A DNA stretch of 64,000 nt, from positions 2,108,001 to 2,172,000 of the forward strand of contig NZ_AP026802.1 in the NCBI RefSeq assembly GCF_033095985.1, read 5' to 3'. The number at the start of each line of letters is the position of its first letter. The first letter of the stretch is position 1. Below the pieces are notes generated by a model. The model had not been told where the DNA came from and searched no databases. It saw only the letters and a program-made list of their open reading frames with translations. Source of the stretch: Xylocopilactobacillus apicola (GTDB taxonomy: Bacteria > Bacillota > Bacilli > Lactobacillales > Lactobacillaceae). Of the stretch, positions 34,442 to 43,355 are shown in pieces. A program made the translations under genes and the position numbers.

Positions 34442-35164
34442 TTTATCCAAATCAACAAAAGTCGAAAAGTTGAGATAACGGTAGTGAAGCCGCATGCTTG
34501 AGTACTCAAATGGCGTCCCGTCATCCACAAAAAATATCCCTGCCATGATCCCAACGGGTTCAGTTGGTTTTAAATTCAACAATTCTTGATCATTTGGCGT
34601 CGAGGGCTCCGTGGTCAGATCCAAATAGGCCCGATTGATAATCATGTTTTTCTCATTTTCCAGATAATTAAACAGCGATTGCTCCAGTAAATTCTGCGAC
34701 AGTTCGGGAAAAGCGCGCACCGGAATATAGCTCGTCTCAATTAAAATTGGCTTTTGATCGAGGCAGCGCAGCCGTTTAAAACTGTAGACAAAATCATCTT
34801 CGGTCAAAAATAGACTTTCTTTAATCTCACTATCGGGCTTGATCACATCTAAATTCAAGACTTTAATCGTTTGTTCTTTTCCGTTAGTCACAATTGAAGT
34901 TGTCAGTCCGACGTTGTCGCCAGTGTAATCCAGGGAAGTTTTGTTGCGAAGAAACAGCGGATTAATGAAATTGCCCGAGCCTTGCTTTTTGAAGATAATC
35001 CCTTGATCGGCAAGTAGCTGGATCGCCCGCTTAATGGAACTCCGGCTGACCTCAAAGCGCTCGGCTAAAGTCCGCTCATCCGGCAGCTTCATCGAACTGT
35101 ACTTGTGGGCGCTGATATTGTTTCTAATGATATTTGCAATTGCAACGTAAATTGGCTTTGCCAT
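34439..35164 (-). CDS. GntR/HutC-family transcription regulator
   Basis: 241 residues. N-terminal winged helix (LPDERTLAERFEVSRSSIK, then RAIQLLADQGIIFKKQGSG) and a C-terminal UTRA ligand domain (LIETSYIPVRAFP ... PFEYSSMRLHYRY). Effector unknown, probably a phosphorylated sugar. Located directly upstream of xfp and downstream of the sulfur operon, which ends in its own short leader. Confidence 0.88.
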   Translation of the reverse strand: MAKPIYVAIANIIRNNISAHKYSSMKLPDERTLAERFEVSRSSIKRAIQLLADQGIIFKKQGSGNFINPLFLRNKTSLDYTGDNVGLTTSIVTNGKEQTIKVLNLDVIKPDSEIKESLFLTEDDFVYSFKRLRCLDQKPILIETSYIPVRAFPELSQNLLEQSLFNYLENEKNMIINRAYLDLTTEPSTPNDQELLNLKPTEPVGIMAGIFFVDDGTPFEYSSMRLHYRYLNFSTFVDLDK

Positions 35165-35253
35165 AAATGATCTCCATCTATCTGGTTTTACTAGAGTCTA
35201 CCCCCTAAATCTGCTTAAAGTCAAAAAAAGCAGATCATGTAACGATCTGCAAA

Positions 35254-36072
35254 TTATTTTGGCATCACCCATTGGTGATCAGAATTGTGTTTCTTCATAT
35301 AATCTTCGAACTCTTTAGATTGATAAGCTTTTTTGATTGCTTGAGCCCAGTCGGTATTGACGTTTTTCTTCTTGACTGCTGCGACAATCTGTAAGTCTTT
35401 TTGCAAATTTTCCTGCTGGATCAAATGAATTTTGTCCTGAATCTTAGCGCTATAAACGTTGCTGCCCGGAATTACTTCGAAATCTAAATCGGATAAGACC
35501 CGGGGAATTGTATCAGAATCCATTTCTTTAATTTCTAAATGACGGGGATTACTGGTAATGTCTTTTTTAGATAACTCGGTGCGTTTTACATCAGACTTGA
35601 CCTTAATCCAGCCTGCATCAGCCAATATCGCATAAGCGCGGGCAGCGTTGCTGGGGTCTTGGGGAATCCCAACAGTCATCCCGTCTTTTAAATCCGACTT
35701 ATTTCGATACTTCGAAGAATAAAGCGAGCACGGAACCGAAGGCGTCGTCACCAGCGGCACTAAATCCGTCTTCTTATCGCGATTGAAAATTTTCATGTAA
35801 GCCGTGTGTTGAGCAACATTTACGTCAATTGTGCCTTCGGCTAAAGCCGTGTTAGACTGCATAAACTGAGAAAAATTCACTCGTTTGATCTTGTAGCCAT
35901 CTTTTTTTAAGATTGGTGCCACAGCCTTGTCGAAAAGTTCATTGTACTGATCGCTAGTCACGCCAATGACGATTTCATGCTTCTTTTCACTTGTCGTATT
36001 TTTGCTAGCACATCCTACACTTAAAACTGCCAACATCATCACGGCGCCAGCCAAAATTTTCTTTATTTTCAT
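35254..36072 (-). CDS. metQ: MetQ/NlpA-type binding lipoprotein (second copy)
   Basis: 272 residues. Lipobox-like VGCASK (Cys21), then the NlpA fold with VGIPQDPSNAARAYAIL and TPSVPCSLYSSKY. About 80 percent similar by eye to the 37706-38539 protein that starts the ABC part of this operon. Last gene, 14 bp after metI. Binds methionine or a related sulfur amino acid by family; the exact ligand is not set by sequence. Confidence 0.88.
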   Translation of the reverse strand: MKIKKILAGAVMMLAVLSVGCASKNTTSEKKHEIVIGVTSDQYNELFDKAVAPILKKDGYKIKRVNFSQFMQSNTALAEGTIDVNVAQHTAYMKIFNRDKKTDLVPLVTTPSVPCSLYSSKYRNKSDLKDGMTVGIPQDPSNAARAYAILADAGWIKVKSDVKRTELSKKDITSNPRHLEIKEMDSDTIPRVLSDLDFEVIPGSNVYSAKIQDKIHLIQQENLQKDLQIVAAVKKKNVNTDWAQAIKKAYQSKEFEDYMKKHNSDHQWVMPK

Positions 36073-36086
36073 ATTTTCTTTCCTTA

Positions 36087-36740
36087 TTAATGTTTGATTT
36101 TGGTATAAATTGCATTGCCCACAAACTGCACAATATTGACGATAATTACTAACAGAACTACCGTCACAAAAATCAAGGGGGTGTTAAAGCGCTGATATCC
36201 TTGCGTAATCGCTAGATCGCCAATTCCGCCGCCGCCAATCGTTCCTGCCATGGAAGAGGAACTTATCAGGCCAATAATCACGTTGGTAATCGCCAAAACA
36301 AGCGCTGGTCGTGCTTCTGGCAAGATGAAGAACACGATGATCTGCAACTTATTAGCCCCCAAAGTTTTCGCGCATTCAACAATGATCGGGTCGACTTCTA
36401 AAATTGCTTGTTCAACTAGGCGCGACATAAACGGCACAATGTAGAGCACCAAAGGCACAATTGCTGCCGTTGTGCCAATCGAGTTGCCCACAATTAATCT
36501 GGTCAGCGGCAAAATTGCCACCAACAAAATAATAAATGGGATCGAACGCACAATATTAATGATTGTTTGCAAGATCGCGTAAACTGGGCGGTTAGGAATA
36601 ATGCCGTCTTTTCGCGTCTCAGCTAACAAAACTCCTAGCGGAATCCCCAACAAAATCGCAAAAACCAGAGCAACTCCAATCATATAAAGCGACTCGTAAG
36701 ATGCTTTAATAATTACTGCTGCTGAAATTCCATCTGTCAT
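36087..36740 (-). CDS. metI: Methionine-type ABC transporter permease
   Basis: 217 residues from ATG at 36740 (AAAGGA upstream), 1 bp after the MetN stop. Five helices with the EAA-like loop ECAKTLGANKLQIIVFFILPEARP. GTIGGGGIGDLAITQGYQRF is the conserved MetI end region. Confidence 0.92.
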   Translation of the reverse strand: MTDGISAAVIIKASYESLYMIGVALVFAILLGIPLGVLLAETRKDGIIPNRPVYAILQTIINIVRSIPFIILLVAILPLTRLIVGNSIGTTAAIVPLVLYIVPFMSRLVEQAILEVDPIIVECAKTLGANKLQIIVFFILPEARPALVLAITNVIIGLISSSSMAGTIGGGGIGDLAITQGYQRFNTPLIFVTVVLLVIIVNIVQFVGNAIYTKIKH

Positions 36741-36741
36741 C

Positions 36742-37647
36742 TTAATAGATCCTTTCACGCCGGATACTCTCAACTTCCGACTCGTCATCATTCGTAACTA
36801 AATACATAGAAAAATAACGTTTACCTGCTAGTTCTAAGGTTTTACTGTCAAAAATATATCCTTGGTGAGGTGACTTTTGAAGTTTCAGATATTGAGCAAA
36901 GTCCATCAAAGCATAATCAAGATGCTCGCCTGCCGTTAGTTCACTTTGAGCTGGCCGCTGTGGATAAATGATGTCTTTTAGAAAATCTTTAACCGTCTGG
37001 GATTGGGGAAAAAGGAAAATATTTTCAATCGAATTACATTCCACAATTTTCCCTTTTTCAATAACCGCCACGAAATCACAGATTTCTCTGATTACTTCCA
37101 TTTCATGGGTCACCAAAACGATCGTTGTCTTGAACTCCGCGTTAATTTTCTTCAAAAGATCTAAGACGACTTTTTTGGAACTAGGATCAAGCGCACTCGT
37201 GATTTCATCACACAACAAAATCGTCGGCCTCGTGATTAGTGCACGGGCAATCCCAACTCGCTGCTTCTGCCCGCCAGACAGCTCAGCCGGATAAGCCTGT
37301 GCCTTGTCATCAAGTCCGACATATTGCAACATCTCCTGAATTTTACTTCGATACTCTTCTTTAGGAATTGGGGTAAAACGCAAGGCCATTTCAACATTTT
37401 TGTAGACTGTTTTGGAACGCAATAACGCGTAGTTTTGAAAAATCATTCCAATCCGTGCATCACCAGGCAGTTCTACTTGTCCACTTGTTGGCTGCTCCAA
37501 GCCATTGATCAAGCGAATAAGAGTACTTTTGCCCGCACCACTTTGCCCAATAACGCCAAAAATCCGCTGTTCTGGAATTTCCAGCTCTATTTCATTTAAG
37601 ACCATGTCATCGTTAAACTTCTTTGAAAGATGATCTAGTTTAATCAA
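36742..37647 (-). CDS. metN: Methionine-type ABC transporter ATPase
   Basis: 301 residues. Walker A GQSGAGKST, signature LSGGQKQR, Walker B ILLCDEITSALD, switch VTHEMEV. The C-terminal part after about 230 is shorter than the NIL regulatory domain of typical MetN, so feedback inhibition by ligand may be reduced. Confidence 0.9.
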   Translation of the reverse strand: MIKLDHLSKKFNDDMVLNEIELEIPEQRIFGVIGQSGAGKSTLIRLINGLEQPTSGQVELPGDARIGMIFQNYALLRSKTVYKNVEMALRFTPIPKEEYRSKIQEMLQYVGLDDKAQAYPAELSGGQKQRVGIARALITRPTILLCDEITSALDPSSKKVVLDLLKKINAEFKTTIVLVTHEMEVIREICDFVAVIEKGKIVECNSIENIFLFPQSQTVKDFLKDIIYPQRPAQSELTAGEHLDYALMDFAQYLKLQKSPHQGYIFDSKTLELAGKRYFSMYLVTNDDESEVESIRRERIY

Positions 37648-37705
37648 CCTGATTCTCCCTATTTTGATTGTGCTGCAAAAAAGATCGCCTTTGCGACCTT
37701 CTTGA

Positions 37706-38539
37706 TTATTTCGGCATCACCCATTGATGATCCTCATTGTGTTTCTTCATATAATCCTTAAACTCTTTAGATTGATAAGCTCGTTTGATTGCTTTGGCCC
37801 AATCTTTGTTCTCGTTTTCTTTTCTAACAGCTGCCACAATTTCGAGATCCTTAGTCAACTTCTCTTGTTGGATCAGATGAATCTTCTTTTCGATTTTGGC
37901 GCTTTGAACCACGCTTCCTGGAATTACTTCAAAGTCTAAATCCGCCAAAACGTGAGGAATCGTATTTGAATCCATCTCTTTGATTACCAACTGGTGCGGA
38001 TTTTCAGTAACGTCTTTGGCTGCTAATTCCGTTGATTTAACGTTTTTGTTAACCTTAATCCAGCCTGCGTCAGCCAACAGCGCATAAGCACGAGCTGCAT
38101 TACTTGGATCTTGCGGAATCCCGATCGTCATCCCATTTTTCAAGTCCGACTTATGATAATACTTCGATGAATACAGCGAACAAGGAACCGAAGGCGTCGC
38201 CACTAACGGGACCAAATCAGTTTTCTTGTCCCGATTGAAAATCCGCATGTAAGCTGTGTGTTGTGCTACGTTAACGTCAATGTTGCCTTCACCCAAAGCC
38301 GTGTTAGACAGCATAAACTGGGAGAAATTAACTCGTTTGATCTTGTAGCCTTCTTTTTCCAAAATTGGCGCCACGGCCTTGTCAAACAAGTCATTGTACT
38401 GACCTCCCGTCACCCCCATCACAATCGTATGTTTCTTTTCTGGCTTGGTTGTGTCCTTTTTTTGATTGGCACAGCCGGTAGCTAAAAATAAAACTGACAA
38501 AAATGCCGCTATTGTTAGCCAAATTTTTCGATTTTTCAT
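37706..38539 (-). CDS. metQ: MetQ/NlpA-type binding lipoprotein (first copy)
   Basis: 277 residues, lipobox ATGCAN (Cys23). Same family marks as the copy at 35254-36072: HTIVMGVTGGQYNDLFDKAV, TPSVPCSLYSSKY, GIPQDPSNAARAYALL. 12 bp after the TusA-like gene on the same strand. Confidence 0.9.
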   Translation of the reverse strand: MKNRKIWLTIAAFLSVLFLATGCANQKKDTTKPEKKHTIVMGVTGGQYNDLFDKAVAPILEKEGYKIKRVNFSQFMLSNTALGEGNIDVNVAQHTAYMRIFNRDKKTDLVPLVATPSVPCSLYSSKYYHKSDLKNGMTIGIPQDPSNAARAYALLADAGWIKVNKNVKSTELAAKDVTENPHQLVIKEMDSNTIPHVLADLDFEVIPGSVVQSAKIEKKIHLIQQEKLTKDLEIVAAVRKENENKDWAKAIKRAYQSKEFKDYMKKHNEDHQWVMPK

Positions 38540-38550
38540 GATTTTTCCTC

Positions 38551-38772
38551 TTAACCTTTTTTGATTTTAATCAACCATCCATCATTGTGAAGTTGGTCAA
38601 AACTAATAATCTGATGTTGATGTTCCACACAATAAGCCGGAAGTGTTTCCACTGCTTCTGGACAAGTAAACTTAAGCTCAATGATTTCGCCTGATTCACT
38701 TTCTGATAAAGCATTTTGCAATTGGAGCACCGGAACTGGACAATCTTTACCACTTACATCTATTTTCTTCAA
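38551..38772 (-). CDS. TusA-like sulfur carrier protein
   Basis: 73 residues with the family motif DCPVPVLQLQNAL; Cys11 would carry a persulfide. TusA-type proteins move sulfur from rhodanese-like or desulfurase donors. Here it lies between a secreted rhodanese and a MetQ gene, next to a YeeE/YedE channel, so it probably accepts sulfur entering through that channel. Not necessarily the tRNA-modifying TusA. Confidence 0.88.
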   Translation of the reverse strand: MKKIDVSGKDCPVPVLQLQNALSESESGEIIELKFTCPEAVETLPAYCVEHQHQIISFDQLHNDGWLIKIKKG

Positions 38773-38784
38773 TGTTAAACTCCA

Positions 38785-39855
38785 TCAATAACTCATTTGT
38801 GGTTTAGTAATAATCTGGAAGGTCTTCTTATTAGCTGGATCTCCCTTTTGAACTGGAAACTCACTCGGATTTTTCTCGTGAGCTCGATCCCATTCGTACC
38901 AACCGCCGTCAAAAATCCGCGCCTTCTTATAGCCGTTGTCCTTTGCGATAAAGAACGCTGGGCAAGCGCGCCAACCGGTCCCACAATAAAAAGCAACTTC
39001 CTTACTCGGTGTAATTCCATTCTTGTTCCAGTATTTAAGCGTTTTCTCCGGATTTGTCATCGTCAAATCGCTATTCATCAAATAAGAAACATCACTACTT
39101 GTTTTACTTACTTTAGCGTATTTTGCACCTTTGACTTCACCGGTGTCTTTGATATAGCTGTAACCACTTATATTCCCGACGAATTCATCCCAACTTCGGG
39201 TGCTAGCAATCACTAATTTTGGATGGTCTTTTTCATATTTGACTAAATCGGCTGATGTACTGATCAAATCTTCCGGGTGAGCTGGCTTACTTCTGCCAAA
39301 ATTTTTTTGAGCTTTTGGCTTTAACGTTCCCTTTTGAAGAGTTAACTTTTCGTTTTTCCAAGCATTTAAGCCGCCATCGACGATTTTCACATCCTTAACG
39401 CCCAACCAATAGGCCACAAAAGCAATTCGTGCCGAAGAGAGCGGATCTTCCGAATAAACCAACAAAGGCGTATCTTTGGTGACCCCTTTTTCCAAAAAAG
39501 CTTTCTTGCAAGAGTCGAAATCCAAAATATTCCAATCGTTCTCTTCAGTTTCCACTTCTAATGTATCCATTTGAACCGCTCGTGGTAAATGACCTTTAGC
39601 ATAACTGGTCTTTTTCCCGTAAGATGTTTCCAACACAACTGCCTTCGGATTGTCTTTGATCTCTTTATAAGCATCATGAACGTCAATATAATAATGTGAT
39701 TTTGTCGTTTTGACTAAACGATTTTTATTTGCCGCTGTGCTACTCGCAGGTTTCTCTGAGTTGCTGCCAGTTTTACAATCGGCTAAAACTTCCTGTCCCG
39801 CGCCTAAACTCACAAGCAAAATGGCAAACACTAAAAAGCAATTTCTTTTTTTCAC
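38785..39855 (-). CDS. Secreted two-domain rhodanese (sulfurtransferase)
   Basis: 356 residues. Signal peptide about 1-25 (GQEVLADC; the Cys after ADC could also be lipidated). Two rhodanese domains: the first (about 50-175) has SEDPLSSAR in the active loop and no Cys; the second has CGTGWRA with Cys291 as the persulfide-forming residue. Acts outside the membrane, probably on thiosulfate or another sulfane sulfur donor. Overlaps the channel gene by 4 bp. Confidence 0.88.
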   Translation of the reverse strand: MKKRNCFLVFAILLVSLGAGQEVLADCKTGSNSEKPASSTAANKNRLVKTTKSHYYIDVHDAYKEIKDNPKAVVLETSYGKKTSYAKGHLPRAVQMDTLEVETEENDWNILDFDSCKKAFLEKGVTKDTPLLVYSEDPLSSARIAFVAYWLGVKDVKIVDGGLNAWKNEKLTLQKGTLKPKAQKNFGRSKPAHPEDLISTSADLVKYEKDHPKLVIASTRSWDEFVGNISGYSYIKDTGEVKGAKYAKVSKTSSDVSYLMNSDLTMTNPEKTLKYWNKNGITPSKEVAFYCGTGWRACPAFFIAKDNGYKKARIFDGGWYEWDRAHEKNPSEFPVQKGDPANKKTFQIITKPQMSY

Positions 39856-40898
39856 AATTTTTTCTCCTTATTTTGCGGCCGCACATAAATTACATATGAA
39901 CCGAGCCACAAACCAAATGTAATAAAAACGATATTAAGTAGCGATTCCGCTGAAAGCATCGCGCTTCCAACAATACCATTGGCTAAAATGCAGCCTTTGC
40001 CCATGACTGCACCAAACCCCATTAGAGCTCCGCCCGAAAACGATTTCATTAAATCATTGCCGGTATAATCTTTGAACGAAAACTCGCCGTTCAAAACTGT
40101 AAAAAGCAATGAACCTAGTACTAGCCCTGCCACAAACATTTCGCCCCAATCAAAGTGATGTGGGAAACTACTGAAGAAAATTTGCCACGACAATAACGGG
40201 CCTAACGTTGCAACGCTGCCGTACCTTCCAGTTTGATAACTAAAATAAAATCCAAATCCTGCAACTAGTCCTAAAATTCCCGCGGTCACAAAAGGATTCA
40301 ACTTTTTTCTTAATAACGGTTTCTGATTACTCGCTGGCACGGGATAAACTGTCTTTTTTCCTTTTTGTTCGTGCCAAATGAAAACGACTAAAATTACTAA
40401 AAGCGGCGCAACAATCAACAATGGATTAAAATTTAGGCTTGCTCTAAAGTTATCGGTCACAACGATATTTTGCTGCATGAAATTATTAAGTGGCGACAAC
40501 GGGCCTTGATTGGTTGCTAACGCAAATAAAACAAAGCCAAAAATCGAAACCAAGCCAGTTACTCTTCCATCGCCTAACTTTATTAGCGAAGTTGTCACGC
40601 AACCACTTGCTAGAGCTGCCCCAACTCCAAAGAACAAGCCACCGACGATCTCTGAACTCACCGAAAATACTTGCTGGTCCGGTATAGGAATCAATTTAAA
40701 AGTTAGCAAAAAGAAAAATATCGTACTAGTTGTCAAAACAATCAACAAAAACCAATATAATCCACTAATTTTCTTTGCTAAATATATATCACGCAAACTT
40801 GCTGACAAACAAAGACGGCTCCGTTTAAGAAAGAAACCAAAGATTAGTCCTAAGATCAGACCCGATATTAACACAAAATCCCCCCAAATCATCCACAA
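39852..40898 (-). CDS. YeeE/YedE (TsuA-like) sulfur transporter
   Basis: 348 residues, about nine to ten helices. Conserved Cys in GVGAALASGC (Cys100) and AVMGKGC (Cys303), as in TsuA-type channels where cysteines pass thiosulfate. First gene of the operon. Start is TTG at 40898 or ATG two codons on; neither has a good RBS, and a hairpin lies directly upstream. Thiosulfate is the likely substrate by family; selenium compounds are an alternative. Confidence 0.85.
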   Translation of the reverse strand: MWMIWGDFVLISGLILGLIFGFFLKRSRLCLSASLRDIYLAKKISGLYWFLLIVLTTSTIFFFLLTFKLIPIPDQQVFSVSSEIVGGLFFGVGAALASGCVTTSLIKLGDGRVTGLVSIFGFVLFALATNQGPLSPLNNFMQQNIVVTDNFRASLNFNPLLIVAPLLVILVVFIWHEQKGKKTVYPVPASNQKPLLRKKLNPFVTAGILGLVAGFGFYFSYQTGRYGSVATLGPLLSWQIFFSSFPHHFDWGEMFVAGLVLGSLLFTVLNGEFSFKDYTGNDLMKSFSGGALMGFGAVMGKGCILANGIVGSAMLSAESLLNIVFITFGLWLGSYVIYVRPQNKEKKL

Positions 40899-40904
40899 AA
40901 AGTA

Positions 40905-40933
40905 AGCGTTTTTGCATATCTGCCAAAAACGCT
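40905..40933 (-). promoter_or_regulatory. Terminator-like hairpin in sulfur operon leader
   Basis: AGCGTTTTTG / CAAAAACGCT, a 10-bp perfect stem with 9-nt loop, followed leftward by TTACTTTTTG, ending 6 bp before the first start codon. Either an attenuator or a structure masking the RBS. Confidence 0.5.
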
Positions 40934-41078
40934 CCTATTTACTCATGTACATAAGCGCTCTTAGTATAACATATTTTCAAAATAAAAATCAGCCTATTAC
41001 TTGCTAATCCTGAGATGATTTAAGATGATCGTGTCAAACGCGAAATTATTTTAATTTTGAAAATGATTAGCAGCAAAT

Positions 41079-41105
41079 AAAAAAACCGGTCAACTTTCCG
41101 GTTTA
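41079..41105 (-). terminator. Intrinsic terminator of tyrosine phosphatase gene
   Basis: AAACCGG, AAAGTTGA, CCGGTTTTTTT read leftward; just after the stop. Confidence 0.85.
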
Positions 41106-41106
41106 A

Positions 41107-41853
41107 TTAAACAAGATACAGACGCTGCATTTCTGATTTGAAATTCTCTGGCAGCTTAAGGCCTTCGGTGAAGTAATGATCGAAATCGCCGAAATTCTTT
41201 TTGACCATTTCAAAGTAACGTTCTAGATAGCCTGACCTAACCTTTAAGGCGACCTCGACTTCTTTTAATTCATCGGGAGTTAATTGGTCTCTTAATGACG
41301 CCAACATTTCCTCATTTGCAACTTTTCGCGCAGGATTGGTCTTTAAATAATCTTCAAAGATTTGCTCGTCGCTCACATCCAGTGCCTTAAAAATCAAAGC
41401 CGCACCAACACCAGTCCGATCTTTACCAGCGAAGCAGTGAAACGCCATCGGCACTGGATCATCAACAAGCGTCAGCAAAAATTGATGATAACTTTCTGTC
41501 GCCGACTTAGTCAAAGCTAACTCCTCGTAAGTCTGCAGCATATTGTCATCGACCTTACTATTTCCCGAAACAACTTCATCGACGCTTGCCTGATTAATTT
41601 TAGCGTCAGCTAAAACGTCAAGAATCACATAATCAACATCTTCCCATAGATCATCCGGGAATTCTTCACGTTCCTTTGGTCCGCGGAAATCAAAAACTCG
41701 CTTGATCTTTTTTTGTTTTTGTAAAAAATCAATTTGCTCAGCGTTTAAATCGTATAATTGTCCACAACGAAATAATAAATCATCTTTAACTTTTTGGCCG
41801 TTGGCGCTGACATAGCCTCCTAGTGAGCGCCAATTTGTAATTTCTGAACTCAT
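41107..41853 (-). CDS. Protein-tyrosine phosphatase (Y_phosphatase3 type)
   Basis: 248 residues. N-terminal NWRSLGGY, then DFRGPKEREEFPDD, and the CX5R loop HCFAGKDRTGVGAA with nucleophilic Cys. Family members dephosphorylate phosphotyrosine and sometimes phosphoinositides. Single gene, divergent from the EIIC gene. Confidence 0.9.
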   Translation of the reverse strand: MSSEITNWRSLGGYVSANGQKVKDDLLFRCGQLYDLNAEQIDFLQKQKKIKRVFDFRGPKEREEFPDDLWEDVDYVILDVLADAKINQASVDEVVSGNSKVDDNMLQTYEELALTKSATESYHQFLLTLVDDPVPMAFHCFAGKDRTGVGAALIFKALDVSDEQIFEDYLKTNPARKVANEEMLASLRDQLTPDELKEVEVALKVRSGYLERYFEMVKKNFGDFDHYFTEGLKLPENFKSEMQRLYLV

Positions 41854-41926
41854 GTTTCACCTCAATTTTCTATTTAAATGTAATTCTAGCTGAATTTCTG
41901 CTCCCTGCCAAATTTTGAGCAAAAAC

Positions 41927-41950
41927 AAATATGCAACCGGTTGCATATTT
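41927..41950. promoter_or_regulatory. 24-bp perfect palindrome, LacI-type operator / cre
   Basis: AAATATGCAACC then GGTTGCATATTT. The core ATGCAACCGGTTGCAT fits both a LacI-family operator and the CcpA cre consensus at every defined position. It overlaps the -35 of the EIIC promoter. Confidence 0.8.
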
Positions 41951-41969
41951 AGCTTTGATCAGTTAGAAT
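41941..41969 (+). promoter_or_regulatory. EIIC promoter
   Basis: TTGCAT (41941-41946), 17 bp, TAGAAT (41964-41969); the -35 is inside the palindrome, so binding there would repress. Confidence 0.65.
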
Positions 41970-42000
41970 TCAAGTTAGCAAATGTTTATGGGGGAAGAAA

Positions 42001-43338
42001 ATGCAACAAGATAACAAGAGCACCGAGAGCTTCATGGAACGCTATCTCATGCCAGTTGCCATTAAGTTATCGGGCGTGAAGGCTTTGATCGCGATGCGTG
42101 ATGGGATTGCGTTGTCAATGCCATTAATTATGGCCGGATCATTTTTCATGATTATCGGCATTATTCCAATTACCAGTTGGACTAATTGGGTTCAGGCTTT
42201 CAAAATTAACGGTGTCGCTCTAAGTGACATCTTCAACAAAATCACTAACGGGTCGTTTGGCCTCTTGGGAATGCTAGGGTGTTTTGGAATTGCATCGAGT
42301 CTCGCTGAGCAGTATAAAACTGACGGTAAATCGGCGGGAGTCATTGCCATTTCTTCATTTTTCGTTGTCACACCTAGTGTTTTCACTGCTGGTAAAGAGC
42401 CGCTTGAAGGGATGCCTTACGGCTTCCTCGGATCAAAAGGTCTCTTCATTGCAATTATTATTGGATTGACGACCGGCTGGATTTTCCAATGGTTTATTAA
42501 TCACAATATTCAAATCAAAATGCCGGAAACCGTTCCGCCCGCAGTGTCTCGCAGTTTTTCTGCTTTGATTCCCGGCGCTGTCATTATTGCAATTTGGGGA
42601 GCTATTTACGCAGGTTTACAATGGACTAATCTTGGTAACGTCCACGAGCTGCTACTTCACTTTTTACAAAAGCCACTTGGACTTTTAGGTGATACCATTG
42701 GCGGCACCTTAGCTGTTGTATTTCTAAATAGCGCTTTTTGGTTTGTTGGAATTCACGGCGGCAGTGTTGTTAATAATATCATTTCACCGATTTGGCTAAT
42801 GAATACTGATGCAAACCGCGTATTGTATAAAGCTCATAACTTAGATCTCAGCCACGGTGGACACATTATCAGCTCGCCTTTCATAGATAACTTTGTCTTT
42901 ATGGGCGGCGGTGGTGCCACGATTGGTTTAGTTTTGGGCATTGCCATTTTAGTATTCATGAGAAAATCTAGTAAACAATTAGAAGTACTCGCACCACTGA
43001 CTATTGTACCCGGAATTTTTAACATTAATGAACCAACGATGTTTGGTTTACCAGTCGTTTTAAATGTCACACTTTTAATTCCATATATTCTTGCGCCGAT
43101 GATTAATGTCGTCACCACTTATTTTGTGATGAAAATCGGCCTAGTGCCATTATGTGATGGCGCCGTAATTCCGTGGTCAACACCACCAATCATTTCCGGC
43201 TTTTTGGCAACGAATAGCATCAACGGATCCATTCTACAAATCGTCAACATCATCTTAGATATCCTAGTTTACCTGCCGTTCTTAATGACTTTAAATAAAA
43301 CGCAACGGCTAGAAGAAGCTGGTAAACTAGAAGTATAA
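42001..43338 (+). CDS. PTS EIIC, lactose/cellobiose family
   Basis: 445 residues, about ten helices. Family marks: LSGVKALIAMRDGIALSMPL near the N-terminus, HGGSVVNNIISPIW, FNINEPTMFGLPVVLN and a DGAVIPWSTPPIISGFL region. Carries the sugar channel only; no EIIA or EIIB is adjacent, so it must borrow these. Sugar not predictable (beta-glucoside or chitobiose are usual). GGGGGAAG RBS. Confidence 0.92.
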   Translation: MQQDNKSTESFMERYLMPVAIKLSGVKALIAMRDGIALSMPLIMAGSFFMIIGIIPITSWTNWVQAFKINGVALSDIFNKITNGSFGLLGMLGCFGIASSLAEQYKTDGKSAGVIAISSFFVVTPSVFTAGKEPLEGMPYGFLGSKGLFIAIIIGLTTGWIFQWFINHNIQIKMPETVPPAVSRSFSALIPGAVIIAIWGAIYAGLQWTNLGNVHELLLHFLQKPLGLLGDTIGGTLAVVFLNSAFWFVGIHGGSVVNNIISPIWLMNTDANRVLYKAHNLDLSHGGHIISSPFIDNFVFMGGGGATIGLVLGIAILVFMRKSSKQLEVLAPLTIVPGIFNINEPTMFGLPVVLNVTLLIPYILAPMINVVTTYFVMKIGLVPLCDGAVIPWSTPPIISGFLATNSINGSILQIVNIILDILVYLPFLMTLNKTQRLEEAGKLEV

Positions 43339-43355
43339 ATTTAAAAGGAGCGAAT

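Noticed and set aside
38785-39855. Secreted rhodanese as a lipoprotein
   Set aside because: ADC follows the signal sequence, but the residues before Cys do not form a convincing lipobox, so it is mentioned only as an option.
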